Under the pieces are notes generated by a model that was given only the letters and a program-made list of their open reading frames with translations, was not told the origin of the DNA and made no database searches. Of a stretch of DNA of 59,979 bases, positions 23,610-31,961 are shown piece after piece. Origin of the DNA: an uncultured Ruminococcus sp. GTDB lineage: Bacteria; Bacillota; Clostridia; Oscillospirales; Acutalibacteraceae. Position 1 is the first letter of the stretch; each line of letters starts with the position of its first letter. The translations under genes were made by a program, and so were the position numbers. The stretch spans positions 1-59,979 of the forward strand of contig CADBHB010000016.1 of the NCBI GenBank assembly GCA_902794395.1, written 5' to 3'.

Positions 23610-25277
23610 TCACATTTCGGTTACTATTTCGTTTACGGTTTTGCCCGGGGGTATCATGGGCAGCACATTTACGTCGGGGCTGATTTGACAGTCTATGACG
23701 ACGGTGGTGTGCATGTCCAGCGCTTTCTTCAGAGTGGGCATGATTTCCTCGCTCTTTGTTATGCGCATACCCTCAACACCGAAGGCGTTTGCCAGCTTCA
23801 CAAAGTCCGTCGCGCGGTGCGGATCGGTCTGTGAGAAGCGGCTGCCGTAAAAGAGCTTTTGCCACTGGCGCACCATGCCGAGCACGGTGTTGTTCATAAC
23901 CAGCACTATTATCGGCAGGTCGTAGGACTTCATGGTTACCAGCTCGTTGAGGTTCATATGGAAGCTGCCGTCGCCCGTAAACAGGAACACTCGCCTGTCG
24001 GGGTGCGACACCTGAGCGCCGATAGCCGCGCCCATGCCGAAGCCCATAGTGCCCATGCCGCCGGAGGTGAGCAGGGTCTTTTCGTGCTCGATCTTGGCGA
24101 ACTGAGCTACCCACATCTGGTGCTGACCCACGTCGGTGGCGATAATATCGTCGTCAGCCTTGAGGGAGTTGACCGCTTCGATGATCTCCTCGGGGAAGGG
24201 ATATTCGCTGTAGGGCTTGGGTGCGTTGTCAAGATAATGCTTCCAAACGTCTATCTTGCTCATCCAAACATTGTGCTCCTGCTGCTCAAGTCCCTGCAAC
24301 AGCGCCTGCAAAATAAGCTTGGCGTCGCCGAGTATATATTCGTCGACCTTGACGTTTTTGTTTATCTCATTTTTATCTATCTCGAGCTGGACTATCTTAG
24401 CCTGCTCGCCGAACTTTTCGCGGTCGCCCGCCACGCGGTCGGAAAAACGCGCGCCTATGGCGATTATAAGATCGCAGGCGGCGGTTATCATGCCGGTTTC
24501 GTAGCCGCCGTGCATGCCTATGTTGCCCACGCAAAGGCGGTGAGCCGCCGGTATGCAGCCCAGTCCCATAAGCGAGCAGCAAACAGGCGCGTCGATAAGC
24601 TCGGCAAACCGCACAAATTCTTCGCAGGCGTCCGCGCTGAGTATGCCGCCTCCGGCGTAGATCATGGGACGTCTGGACTTGCGGATCATTTCCTGCACGC
24701 GCGCTATGCTGTCGGGATTGGCTACAGCGTCGGGCTGAGGCTGCTCGGGCGCCACAGGCTCGTACTCCGCGGTCATGGCGGTGATGTCCTTGGGCACGTC
24801 CACCACAACGGGGCCTTTTCTGCCGCTGTGCGCCAGACGGAACGCCTTGCGGATGGTGGGCGCCAGCTCCTCTACCTCGGTAACCAAAAAGCTGCCCTTG
24901 GTAATGGGCTTGACGATATTGACGATGTCTACCTCCTGGAAGCTGTCGCGTCCCAGCTGGTCGCGGTTTACGTTCGCGGTGATGGCTACCAGCGGTATGC
25001 TGTCGATGTTAGCGGTGGCAAGACCTGTGACGATGTTGGTCGCGCCGGGGCCCGAGGTGGTGATGATGACACCCGTTTTGCCCGTGGAACGCGCGTAACC
25101 GTCCGCCGCGTGAGAAGCGCCCTGCTCGTGCGCTGTCAAAACGTGTTTTATCCTGTCGCTGTATTTGTAAAGCGCGTCATAGGTGTTGAGCGCGGCTCCG
25201 CCCGGGTAACCGAACACGGTGTCGACGCCCTGCTCCAAAAGACATTCGCAAATGATATTTGCACCCGTTAACTTCAT
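23610..25277 (-). CDS. ilvB: Acetolactate synthase, large catalytic subunit
   Basis: The ~555-aa enzyme condenses two pyruvates, or pyruvate and 2-oxobutyrate, in the first common step of valine, leucine and isoleucine synthesis. It has the TPP-dependent fold: PYR domain with GVDTVFGYPGGAALNTYDAL and the catalytic Glu in LTAHEQGASHAADGYARS. The FAD-binding middle domain has IIAIGARFSDRVAGD. The PP domain has FTGDGSFHMNLNELVTM and the metal motif continuing into NNTVLGMVRQWQ. It is the anabolic FAD-type enzyme, not the AlsS type. The second ATG (25277) is spaced seven bases from AAAGGGG; the first is too close. No regulatory subunit gene ilvN is adjacent. There is no T-box or peptide leader in the short upstream region. 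Confidence 0.95.
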   Translation of the reverse strand: MKLTGANIICECLLEQGVDTVFGYPGGAALNTYDALYKYSDRIKHVLTAHEQGASHAADGYARSTGKTGVIITTSGPGATNIVTGLATANIDSIPLVAITANVNRDQLGRDSFQEVDIVNIVKPITKGSFLVTEVEELAPTIRKAFRLAHSGRKGPVVVDVPKDITAMTAEYEPVAPEQPQPDAVANPDSIARVQEMIRKSRRPMIYAGGGILSADACEEFVRFAELIDAPVCCSLMGLGCIPAAHRLCVGNIGMHGGYETGMITAACDLIIAIGARFSDRVAGDREKFGEQAKIVQLEIDKNEINKNVKVDEYILGDAKLILQALLQGLEQQEHNVWMSKIDVWKHYLDNAPKPYSEYPFPEEIIEAVNSLKADDDIIATDVGQHQMWVAQFAKIEHEKTLLTSGGMGTMGFGMGAAIGAQVSHPDRRVFLFTGDGSFHMNLNELVTMKSYDLPIIVLVMNNTVLGMVRQWQKLFYGSRFSQTDPHRATDFVKLANAFGVEGMRITKSEEIMPTLKKALDMHTTVVIDCQISPDVNVLPMIPPGKTVNEIVTEM

Positions 25278-25320
25278 TTTCATACCCCTTTATGAGTTCT
25301 TCAAATAAACGCTAACAATC

Positions 25321-25349
25321 ATTTTACCGCATTAAAGCGTTGTTGTCAA
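25321..25349 (-). promoter_or_regulatory. ilvB promoter, -35 touching a MITE end
   Basis: On the minus strand TTGACA (25344-25349) and TAAAAT (25321-25326) are 17 bp apart. The last two bases of the -35 region overlap the AAGGCAATACC repeat that ends mtnN. Confidence 0.85.
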
Positions 25350-25377
25350 GGCAATACCGCATAATTCACGGCGCGGC
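25348..25377. repeat. MITE-family end fragment at the 3' end of mtnN
   Basis: This 30-bp stretch matches the left end of the element at 18127 plus its next ten bases with only a few differences. It contains the mtnN stop codon and abuts the ilvB -35 box. Only one end is present, so it is a remnant. Confidence 0.7.
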
Positions 25378-26073
25378 TTCGTATTTTGCCGTAAAAATAT
25401 CCACGGCAAACACGGTCTTTTCCGCCGCCAGCGCACAGAACTTTACAAAATCCATGCCCTTGTTTTCGTTGATGTCGTCGGAGATAGCGCGAAGGATAAC
25501 AAAGGGCACTCCGCAACAGCTGCACACATGCCCTATCGCCGCGCCCTCCATTTCGCAGGCGAGAGCGCCGAAGCGGTCGTTGAGGCGCAGCCGCTGTGAG
25601 CGGTTTGAGATGAAAATGTCGCCGCTGGCGATAACGCCGCGCGCCACCTTGGTGTCCTTCAAACCGGAGCAAGCCTCCTCCAGCACGCGCGCCGCCGCCT
25701 TGTCACATTCAAAGAAAGTACGCTTGCCGTCCGGGAACAACACCTCTCCCTGTCTGTCGCCCAGCGCGGTGGTGTTCATATCGTGTTCTACCGCCTTGGT
25801 GCCTACGACGATGTCGCCAATGCTGACCAAAGGAGACACCGCGCCGGCTACGCCGCTGTTGATGACCAGCGCCGGACGGTACTCTTCAATAAGCGTGACG
25901 GCGCACATGGCGGCGTTTACCTTGCCGATGCCGCACACCACGATCACAAGCTCCTTGTCGCGGAGCGTTCCGCGGGTAAAGGTCATGCCGAACTTTTCGG
26001 TCACGGTCACGTTATCGCAGAGGGCGATGATGCCGTCCGCTTCTATCTGCATAGCACAAATAATTCCTATCAT
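25366..26073 (-). CDS. mtnN: 5'-methylthioadenosine/S-adenosylhomocysteine nucleosidase
   Basis: The ~235-aa enzyme hydrolyses the N-glycosidic bond of MTA and SAH for methionine salvage and the activated methyl cycle. It has IGIICAMQIEAD at the start, VVCGIGKVNAAMCA, INSGVAGAVSPLVSIGDIVV, the SGDIFIS loop, ACEMEGAAIGHVC with the substrate-binding Met-Glu pair, and ILRAISDD with the catalytic Asp. AAAGGGA precedes the ATG at 26073; the longer TTG frame reads through that site. The last residues (EAAP) and stop codon lie in a MITE-like repeat, so the native C-terminus may have been slightly altered. It follows rsmE by 17 bases in one operon. Confidence 0.93.
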   Translation of the reverse strand: MIGIICAMQIEADGIIALCDNVTVTEKFGMTFTRGTLRDKELVIVVCGIGKVNAAMCAVTLIEEYRPALVINSGVAGAVSPLVSIGDIVVGTKAVEHDMNTTALGDRQGEVLFPDGKRTFFECDKAAARVLEEACSGLKDTKVARGVIASGDIFISNRSQRLRLNDRFGALACEMEGAAIGHVCSCCGVPFVILRAISDDINENKGMDFVKFCALAAEKTVFAVDIFTAKYEAAP

Positions 26074-26090
26074 ATCTTTTCCCTTTCTTA

Positions 26091-26804
26091 TCAATCAAAG
26101 TTTCCGGTAAGGTACATGATGATCGAGAGCGCTGCCAGCGGCGCGGTCTCGGCTCTTAATATCCGCTTGCCCAGAGTGGCGGTACGGGCGCCGTTTTGCA
26201 CAGCCAAATCGACCTCTGCCTGCTCAAATCCGCCCTCGCTGCCTATGAACATACCCAGCGTTTTCGGCTTGTCGGTCAATATGCTGCCGACGGGCGAGCC
26301 GCCCATTTCGTAAAAGAAAACCGTGGCGTCGTTTTGCGCGGTAAGCGCCGCCGCCTCGCCGAACGAAACACAGTCCGCCACCTCGGGGATGATACCTCGG
26401 CGGCTCTGCATAGCCGCCTGCAGCGCTATCTTTTGCCAGCGGACGCGCTTTTTGCCAAGCGCTTTTTCGTCCGGACGCGACACGCACCGCGCCGAGAGCA
26501 CCGGAACTATGCGGCTGACGCCCAGCTCCACGCATTTTTGCACAATATAGTCCATTTTGTCGCCCTTTGGCAAAGCCTGATAGAGTGTGACGAACACATC
26601 CGGCTCGTTTTCGCAGGGTCTGCGCCCCGTGACCCGCAGCGTGTTTTCACCCTCAAGCACACAGTCGCACTGTTCGCCCGAGGGGGTGACCACGGTAACC
26701 GCCTCGCCCTCGCGCAGTCTGAGCACCCTTGCGTGCTTTTGGTTGTCTCCGCTGAGCACACAGACGTCGGACGCTATCTCTTCTTCGCTGAAAAACCAAG
26801 CCAT
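26091..26804 (-). CDS. rsmE: 16S rRNA m3U1498 methyltransferase
   Basis: The ~237-aa SPOUT-class enzyme has an N-terminal PUA-like barrel (QKHARVLRLREGEAVTVVTP, then TLYQALPKGDKMDYIVQKCVELGV). The C-terminal knotted methyltransferase domain has MFIGSEGGFEQAEVDLA and LGKRILRAETAPLAALSIIMY, the trefoil-knot SAM site. Two adjacent ATGs occur; the second (26804) is better spaced from GGAGGG. It is divergent from pncC and co-transcribed with mtnN. Confidence 0.95.
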   Translation of the reverse strand: MAWFFSEEEIASDVCVLSGDNQKHARVLRLREGEAVTVVTPSGEQCDCVLEGENTLRVTGRRPCENEPDVFVTLYQALPKGDKMDYIVQKCVELGVSRIVPVLSARCVSRPDEKALGKKRVRWQKIALQAAMQSRRGIIPEVADCVSFGEAAALTAQNDATVFFYEMGGSPVGSILTDKPKTLGMFIGSEGGFEQAEVDLAVQNGARTATLGKRILRAETAPLAALSIIMYLTGNFD

Positions 26805-26861
26805 CATATCCCTCCGTTTCGGTCATGGCAATATGTATATGATAAACCAAAAATAAAACAA

Positions 26862-26890
26862 TTGCAATATCCTTATTTCAATGGTACAAT
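26862..26890 (+). promoter_or_regulatory. pncC promoter
   Basis: TTGCAA (26862-26867) and TACAAT (26885-26890) have a 17-bp spacer. Confidence 0.8.
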
Positions 26891-26910
26891 AGATTAAACG
26901 AGGTGAAAGT

Positions 26911-27459
26911 ATGGTAACATTGACAGACATCGATTTGATACAACTGCTTAGAAAGAACAACCTAAACCAAGACACCCTTCAGGAGGACGTGGTGGCAAAG
27001 CTGCGCGCGCTGGGTCTTAAGGTCGCCACCGCCGAAAGCTGCACCGGCGGCTTGATAAGCGAGCGCATAACCCGAGTCAGCGGCTCGAGCGAGGTGTTCG
27101 ACTGCGGTATCTGCTCCTACGCCAACGAGATAAAAAGCAAGGTGCTGGGCGTGCGCGAGGACACTTTGGCGATTTTGGGGGCGGTATCCGCCGAGACCGC
27201 CATACAGATGGCGGAAGGCGTGCAGAAGCTTTCGGGCGCGGACATCGCCGTGAGCACCACGGGCATAGCGGGTCCCACCGGCGGCACCGCCGAAAAGCCC
27301 GTAGGTCTGGTTTTTATGGGCGTTTGCACCAAGGAAAAGGCTTATGCCGTAAAGCTGATGCTCGGCGGCGTGAACACTCAGAACAACCGCTCCTACATCC
27401 GCAAGCTCGCCAGCGACGCGGCGCTGTTTACGGTTTTGTCAGAGTGTCACACCATGTGA
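26911..27459 (+). CDS. pncC: CinA C-terminal-like nicotinamide-nucleotide amidase
   Basis: The 182-aa protein is the stand-alone amidohydrolase domain of CinA, which deamidates nicotinamide mononucleotide for NAD recycling. The first 22 residues form a short extension (IDLIQLLRKNNLNQDT). The core has KVATAESCTGGLISERITRVSGSS with the catalytic Ser in ESCTGG, then YANEIKSKVLGV and STTGIAGPTGGTAEKPVGLV. GAGGTG lies about seven bases before the ATG. Its last 13 bases overlap the end of a convergent araC-type gene. Confidence 0.92.
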   Translation: MVTLTDIDLIQLLRKNNLNQDTLQEDVVAKLRALGLKVATAESCTGGLISERITRVSGSSEVFDCGICSYANEIKSKVLGVREDTLAILGAVSAETAIQMAEGVQKLSGADIAVSTTGIAGPTGGTAEKPVGLVFMGVCTKEKAYAVKLMLGGVNTQNNRSYIRKLASDAALFTVLSECHTM

Positions 27460-28244
27460 GAGAACACATTTTCTCTGAACTGCGTGGGCGTGTGGCCGTT
27501 GGTTTTTTTGAACACCCGCGAAAAATACATTTGGTCGGAAAAACCGCAGGAATACGCTACGTCCTTGACGGACAGCGCGGCGTTTGACAGCAAAATCTCG
27601 GCGCGGGCGATGCGTCGGTGAATGATGTAGTCTATAACCGAGATACCCATTTCATCCTTAAATAAACGATACAGGTGGCTGCGGTCGATTTTCAACCGTT
27701 CAGCCACATTTTTTACCCCGAATTCGGGGTCGGTGTAGTGATCCTCGATATAGCGGCGCGCCTTGATGACGTAGCCTGTGGACTCCATGGTTTTGCCCGG
27801 ATAGCGCTCCATGTAATATGACATGAGCACCATTATGCGTCCGCCTACGCGCCACCGTATGCATGGCTCCTCCGAGCGCTCGCCCAAATCGAACAGCTCC
27901 TCAAAATGCTCCACGTTCATATCCCGCACGACCGGGTGGGTCTGCGTAATGGCTATCCTGCCCATTATGCCGGTCACCTCAAAGCCCGAAAACTCTATCC
28001 AGCAGTAACGCAGACCGGAGCTGTTGTATATCCTGAAACGGCTGTACGGAAAGGCGACAAAGGAGCAGCCCTCCTCAAGCGCGTAGCTCTTTCCGTCTAT
28101 ATCTACGGTGCAGTTGCCACTGTAAATATATATCAGTTTATAGCTTTCGTCACGGGCGGTTTTTTCGGAAAACTCGCCTTGCTTCTCATTGTTTCCGAAT
28201 GAGTGACACATAAAATCTATCAGGTTTTTTTTATAAGTCTCCAT
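27447..28244 (-). CDS. AraC-family transcriptional regulator
   Basis: The 265-aa protein has an N-terminal cupin sensor domain (YIYSGNCTVDIDGKSYALEE, then CSFVAFPYSRF, residues 35-85). The C-terminal pair of helix-turn-helix motifs is typical of AraC/XylS: FGVKNVAERLKIDRSHLYRLFKDEMG near 180 and VKDVAYSCGFSDQMYFSRVFKKTNG near 230. Such proteins usually control sugar uptake or use, but no transport genes adjoin it. GAGGGA precedes the ATG. It is divergent from a second AraC-type gene. Confidence 0.9.
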   Translation of the reverse strand: METYKKNLIDFMCHSFGNNEKQGEFSEKTARDESYKLIYIYSGNCTVDIDGKSYALEEGCSFVAFPYSRFRIYNSSGLRYCWIEFSGFEVTGIMGRIAITQTHPVVRDMNVEHFEELFDLGERSEEPCIRWRVGGRIMVLMSYYMERYPGKTMESTGYVIKARRYIEDHYTDPEFGVKNVAERLKIDRSHLYRLFKDEMGISVIDYIIHRRIARAEILLSNAALSVKDVAYSCGFSDQMYFSRVFKKTNGHTPTQFRENVFSHMV

Positions 28245-28305
28245 ATCGTCCCTCGCAACATTTGTCTATACAAAACAAACAAAAATACATAGCAATAAAC
28301 ATTTA

Positions 28306-28334
28306 TTGCGTATATACTAGTATTATATTACAAT
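28306..28334 (+). promoter_or_regulatory. Promoter of the second araC-type gene, beside a CAATAAA dyad
   Basis: TTGCGT (28306-28311) and TACAAT (28329-28334) are 17 bp apart. A perfect dyad CAATAAA-CA-TTTATTG (28293-28308) overlaps the -35 box and could be a shared operator of the two divergent regulators. Confidence 0.6.
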
Positions 28335-28383
28335 GTTTTTAGTTTTTCAAGGGAAACCCCATTTTGCAAGGAGTCAATAAAAA

Positions 28384-29223
28384 ATGGATTATCAATTCGA
28401 CGTAGTAAGCTACGACAAAAACATTCCCGCGAATATCATGCGTCTTGACCTGTCTTCCGACACCCACAAAACCGAGCTTCAATGGCACCGTGAGCCTGAG
28501 ATAGTGTATGTTATAGAGGGAAGGTCGGAATGCAGCCGCAACGGAGAGTCTCAGATAGTGGAACAGGGCGATATTATTCTGTTCAACAGCGAGGACGTTC
28601 ATTTGGTACGCCCCGCAGACAGCCGGGGATGCCGCTTGCTGTGCGTCAATTTTTCGTTTGAGTACATCCGGATGTTCTGCAAATCCATTGACAGCCTGTT
28701 TTTTGACACCTCAGCCGATCCCGAGACTCACTCCGCTATTGTCGAAGCGCTGCAAAAGCTCTCCGAGGTAGACGTAAACAGCGACTACGCGGCGCTGCTG
28801 CAAATAGCCTACATAAACCAAATTTACTATTTGCTGCTGACCAAATGCGTCCGCTTCAAGCGGCCGGGCGGCGACCCGCAGCTTCCGAAGCGCGACTTTT
28901 CCTACGCGAAAACCGCTATCGCATATATCAACGAGAATTTCCGCCACGAGATCCCGCTGGACGAGATCGCGGGCGTGGTAAACCTTTCGCCTTCCTATTT
29001 TTCAAAGTATTTCAAGAACGTTACTCAGGTAAGCTTCTCGGAATACCTGGCGAACCTGCGGCTTGAAAACGCCGTAAACAGTATGCTGGCGTACAACACC
29101 ACCGTTTCCACCGCGGCGCTGGAAAACGGCTTTGCAAATGTCAAATCCTTTATAACCCAGTGCAAAAAGGTCTACGGCTGTACTCCGGCACAGTACAAAA
29201 AGAAACTGCTGTCAAAAAAATAA
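28384..29223 (+). CDS. AraC-family transcriptional regulator
   Basis: The 279-aa protein has a cupin-type sensor domain (LQWHREPEIVYVIEGRSECS, GDIILFNSEDVHLVRP, residues 32-82) and a C-terminal AraC DNA-binding domain. Its helix-turn-helix segments are IPLDEIAGVVNLSPSYFSKYFK near 198 and VSTAALENGFANVKSFITQCKK near 245. AAGGAG lies nine bases before the ATG. It is divergent from the other AraC gene, with no obvious target genes nearby, and ends in a strong terminator. Confidence 0.9.
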   Translation: MDYQFDVVSYDKNIPANIMRLDLSSDTHKTELQWHREPEIVYVIEGRSECSRNGESQIVEQGDIILFNSEDVHLVRPADSRGCRLLCVNFSFEYIRMFCKSIDSLFFDTSADPETHSAIVEALQKLSEVDVNSDYAALLQIAYINQIYYLLLTKCVRFKRPGGDPQLPKRDFSYAKTAIAYINENFRHEIPLDEIAGVVNLSPSYFSKYFKNVTQVSFSEYLANLRLENAVNSMLAYNTTVSTAALENGFANVKSFITQCKKVYGCTPAQYKKKLLSKK

Positions 29224-29244
29224 CGGTTCTTGTTCTCTGCTGCG

Positions 29245-29285
29245 CGGCAGGGTCCGGCTTTTTCGGACCCTGCCGCTTCTGTTTT
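29245..29285 (+). terminator. Terminator of the plus-strand araC-type gene
   Basis: A 12-bp perfect stem (CGGCAGGGTCCG with CGGACCCTGCCG, loop GCTTTTT) is followed by CTTCTGTTTT. Confidence 0.85.
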
Positions 29286-29296
29286 GCCGCCGCTTA

Positions 29297-30028
29297 TTAT
29301 CCGAAAAGTATCTTGGTTATCTGACGCACGTCGCCGTCCATCACGGCGTAGGTGGCGCGCAGCTCGCCGTTTATGTCGGGCGAGATAGCCTGGTGGATAT
29401 ACAGGCTGTCGATGCCGAAGTCAGCCGCGCCGCCTATGTCGGAAAGAAAGTCGTTGCCGACCATGACGGACTCCTCTTTTTTCAGCCCGTAGCGGTCAAA
29501 CAGGATTTGGAAATAGTGGGAGTCGGGCTTGGAGCACTCCTCGTCCGAGCTGATGCAGATGCCGTCGAAATACGGTGTTAGCCCCAGCATATTCAGCTCG
29601 TTTTCGGTAAAGGTGCGCTGCGCGTTGGACAGCAGATATATCCTGCCGCCGTTCGCCTTGATGGTGTCGAGCAATTCGGTCACGCCGTCATACAGCTTCA
29701 AAAACTTGGTGGAAAAGCAGCGGAACACCTCGCAGACCTCCAGCACCAGCGCCTTTTTGGGTCGAACGCCCTTTTGCGTAAACAGGCGGCGAAACACCTT
29801 TTCTATTTTGATGTCGATGACGGTGTATTCGGGATGCCGCCTGCGCACAGCGCGCTTTTCTTTGTCTACCAGCGACCCGTAAGCCTGACCCAGCTCCTTG
29901 TAGGTGTAGTGCGCGCCGTAGTAGCCGTAGAGGATAGCCATTTTTTTCCAAAGCTGAGCGCTCCACTCGTTGGTGCGTATGTCGATAAGCGTGCCGTATA
30001 AGTCAAAAATATAGTTTTTATATTTCAT
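29297..30028 (-). CDS. HAD-superfamily hydrolase, YjjG-like
   Basis: The 243-aa enzyme has HAD motif I FDLYGTLID (residues 9-17), motif II LLSNAQ near 133, motif III Lys in CSKPDSHYF near 166 and motif IV VGNDFLSDIGGA near 190. A helical cap lies between motifs I and II. The layout matches the YjjG-like group, which includes nucleotidases acting on non-canonical pyrimidine nucleotides; substrate is unproven. GGAGG precedes the ATG. It is divergent from nth. Confidence 0.85.
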   Translation of the reverse strand: MKYKNYIFDLYGTLIDIRTNEWSAQLWKKMAILYGYYGAHYTYKELGQAYGSLVDKEKRAVRRRHPEYTVIDIKIEKVFRRLFTQKGVRPKKALVLEVCEVFRCFSTKFLKLYDGVTELLDTIKANGGRIYLLSNAQRTFTENELNMLGLTPYFDGICISSDEECSKPDSHYFQILFDRYGLKKEESVMVGNDFLSDIGGAADFGIDSLYIHQAISPDINGELRATYAVMDGDVRQITKILFG

Positions 30029-30075
30029 TTTTTCGCCTCCGTTCGTACCTTTATTCTACCAATATCCGACGGTAA

Positions 30076-30104
30076 TTGCAATACCTTTTAAAATGTGGTA
30101 CACT
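30076..30104 (+). promoter_or_regulatory. Promoter of nth and the Cof-type HAD gene
   Basis: TTGCAA (30076-30081) and TACACT (30099-30104) have a 17-bp spacer. Confidence 0.78.
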
Positions 30105-30121
30105 GAACAAGAGGTGGTTTT

Positions 30122-30772
30122 ATGAAAAAACAAGAGATAGCGCTGCTGGCGGTGGAAGCGCTTAAACGGGAATACCCCGACGCAAAATGCTCGCTGCTTT
30201 ACAAAACGCCTTTACAGCTGCTTATAGCCACGCGTCTTTCGGCACAGTGCACCGACGCCCGCGTCAATTTGGTGACGCCCGCGCTGTTTGAGCGGTTTCC
30301 TACCGTGGACGACTTTGCCGAGGCGAGCGTTGACGAGGTGGCGGAGTACATAAAAAGCTGCGGTCTGTACAAGACGAAGTCAAAGGACATAGTCGCTTTA
30401 AGCCAAAAGCTCCGCGACGAATTCGGCGGCGAGGTGCCCGACACCATAGAGGCTCTGACCACACTTCCCGGAGTGGGCCGCAAGACCGCCAATTTGATCT
30501 GCGGCGATGTTTTCGGCAAGCCCGCCGTAGTGGTAGACACCCACTGCATACGCATCACCACCCGCCTGGGGCTGCACAAGCAGACCGATCAAAAGAAGAT
30601 AGAAACCGAATTGAAAAAACTGCTTCCGCCCACCGAGAGCAACGACTTCTGTCACCGCATTGTACTGCACGGCAGAGCGGTGTGCACCGCCCGCAGTCCG
30701 AAATGCGCGGACTGCTGCATGAGGGAGTTTTGCCGCAGGCGCGGAGTTGCAGTCCCCGCGAAAAAGCCTTGA
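30122..30772 (+). CDS. nth: Endonuclease III (DNA glycosylase/AP lyase)
   Basis: The 216-aa base-excision repair enzyme removes oxidised pyrimidines. The helix-hairpin-helix LPGVGRKTANLI (near 118) carries the catalytic Lys, and VVVDTHCIR holds the catalytic Asp. The C-terminal cluster ligands follow the C-X6-C-X2-C-X5-C rule (CTARSPKCADCCMREFC, about 187-203) for the [4Fe-4S] cluster. The length is standard. GAGGTG precedes the ATG. The HAD gene downstream starts 25 bases later on the same transcript. Confidence 0.96.
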   Translation: MKKQEIALLAVEALKREYPDAKCSLLYKTPLQLLIATRLSAQCTDARVNLVTPALFERFPTVDDFAEASVDEVAEYIKSCGLYKTKSKDIVALSQKLRDEFGGEVPDTIEALTTLPGVGRKTANLICGDVFGKPAVVVDTHCIRITTRLGLHKQTDQKKIETELKKLLPPTESNDFCHRIVLHGRAVCTARSPKCADCCMREFCRRRGVAVPAKKP

Positions 30773-30797
30773 CAGGACACTGAAAGAGGTGCTTTAT

Positions 30798-31634
30798 ATG
30801 ACGCCGATAAAACTTATCGCCCTTGACCTTGACGGCACGGCGCTGAGGTCGAACAACACCCTGTCGCCCGCGGTCGCCGCCGCTATAGAACGCGCCGCGG
30901 ACCTCGGCATAGAGATAATTGCCGCCAGCGGCAGACCCTACGGCTCTATGCCCGAAAGCGTGCTGGGGCTGCGCGGCGTAAACTACGTCATCTCCTCCAA
31001 CGGCGCCGCCGTATACGACCGCGCGGGAAAGCGGCTGCGCGAAACGCCCATGCGCGAGGACGAGGTGAAAAAGCTTTTGAACCTCACCGCCGCCTACGAT
31101 TTGATTTGGGAGGCGTTCCTGGACGGCGCCACCTACACCGATAACCGCTATCTGCGCGATCCGCTGAAATACGGCTGCACGCCCGCCTACGTCGCCTATG
31201 TGCAAAACTCGCGCGGCGGCTTGGACGATATGCGCGCCTACATCTACGAGAACCGAAGGCGGCTTGACAGCGTTGAGTATGTCTGTCCCGACCCCTTGCT
31301 GCGCGAGGAGGTGCGCGCGATTTTGGAAAAGGAGCTGACCGACACCTACATCACCTCAAGCTCGTCGTCCTTTGTGGAGTTTTCGCACCGCGACGCCTCC
31401 AAAAGCAACGCGCTTAAATGGCTGTGCCGTCACCTGAGCATACCGCTTCGCCAAACGGCCGCCTGCGGCAACGCCGACAACGATGCCGACATGATAGCCT
31501 GCGCCGGTCTGAGAGCGGCAGTCGGGAACGCCGGCGAAAGCTGCAAAAAAGCCGCCGACGTCATTCTTCCGTCCAACGACAACGACGGCGTCGCCGAGCT
31601 GATAGAGCATATTATATACAGCCGAAGGGCTTGA
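30798..31634 (+). CDS. Cof-type HAD-IIB sugar-phosphate phosphatase
   Basis: The 278-aa enzyme has motif I ALDLDGTAL (residues 7-15), motif II AASGRPYG, the C2B cap in the middle and motif III/IV KSNALKWL with ACGNADNDADMI. This is the Cof/YidA type, which usually dephosphorylates sugar phosphates or nucleotides. The ATG at 30798 follows AGAGGTG. A longer in-frame start overlaps nth and lacks a ribosome binding site. Confidence 0.88.
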   Translation: MTPIKLIALDLDGTALRSNNTLSPAVAAAIERAADLGIEIIAASGRPYGSMPESVLGLRGVNYVISSNGAAVYDRAGKRLRETPMREDEVKKLLNLTAAYDLIWEAFLDGATYTDNRYLRDPLKYGCTPAYVAYVQNSRGGLDDMRAYIYENRRRLDSVEYVCPDPLLREEVRAILEKELTDTYITSSSSSFVEFSHRDASKSNALKWLCRHLSIPLRQTAACGNADNDADMIACAGLRAAVGNAGESCKKAADVILPSNDNDGVAELIEHIIYSRRA

Positions 31635-31646
31635 CCCGACAAAATA

Positions 31647-31680
31647 AAGGCAATACCGCGTTACGCGCACGGTATTGCCT
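31647..31680. terminator. Compact AAGGCAATACCG palindrome acting as a bidirectional terminator
   Basis: AAGGCAATACCG pairs with CGGTATTGCCT around CGTTACGCGCA. The plus strand continues with GTTTT and the minus strand with TTATTTTG, so it can stop transcripts from both sides. The arms match the MITE family ends at 18127, without the interior. Confidence 0.75.
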
Positions 31681-31719
31681 GTTTTAGTACTCTGTTTTAG
31701 TACTCTGTTTTAGTACTCT
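31681..31719 (-). repeat. 13-bp direct repeat, three copies, at the end of the 83-aa gene
   Basis: GTTTTAGTACTCT is repeated three times without interruption (31681, 31694, 31707). Each copy reads EY-stop on the minus strand. The first-encountered copy ends the 83-aa gene and the others are downstream duplicates. Confidence 0.9.
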
Positions 31720-31961
31720 GTTTTCACCTGATCCAGGTCATACATTTCCTTGAATTTGCGCATGTCCTCAGGCGAGCGGATGAGCATTACCTCGGTGAAG
31801 TGACCGTCCTCTCTGCTTTTGAAGCCCGCCACCTTTTCGCCTGTGCAAATGGAGCTGCGCACCACCGCCACCTGGCGGTCGGGGTCGTATGACACCACAT
31901 TGTCAAATTTTCCCGCGCTGTCCGACGCTTTGCCGAACGACAGCCATTTATGCTTTTTCAC
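31710..31961 (-). CDS. Hypothetical 83-aa protein
   Basis: It starts at a GTG six bases after GAGG and overlaps the DUF3783 gene by 14 bases, so it is translationally coupled. The sequence is soluble and mixed: KWLSFGKASDSAGKFDNVV, YDPDRQVAVVRSSICTGEK, FTEVMLIRSPEDMRKFKEMY. I recognise no family. It is last in the Nudix-DUF3783 operon. Confidence 0.7.
   Translation of the reverse strand: MKKHKWLSFGKASDSAGKFDNVVSYDPDRQVAVVRSSICTGEKVAGFKSREDGHFTEVMLIRSPEDMRKFKEMYDLDQVKTEY

Noticed and set aside
25278-25320. T-box or attenuator before ilvB
   Set aside because: The leader is too short, with no T-box sequence, leader peptide or terminator.
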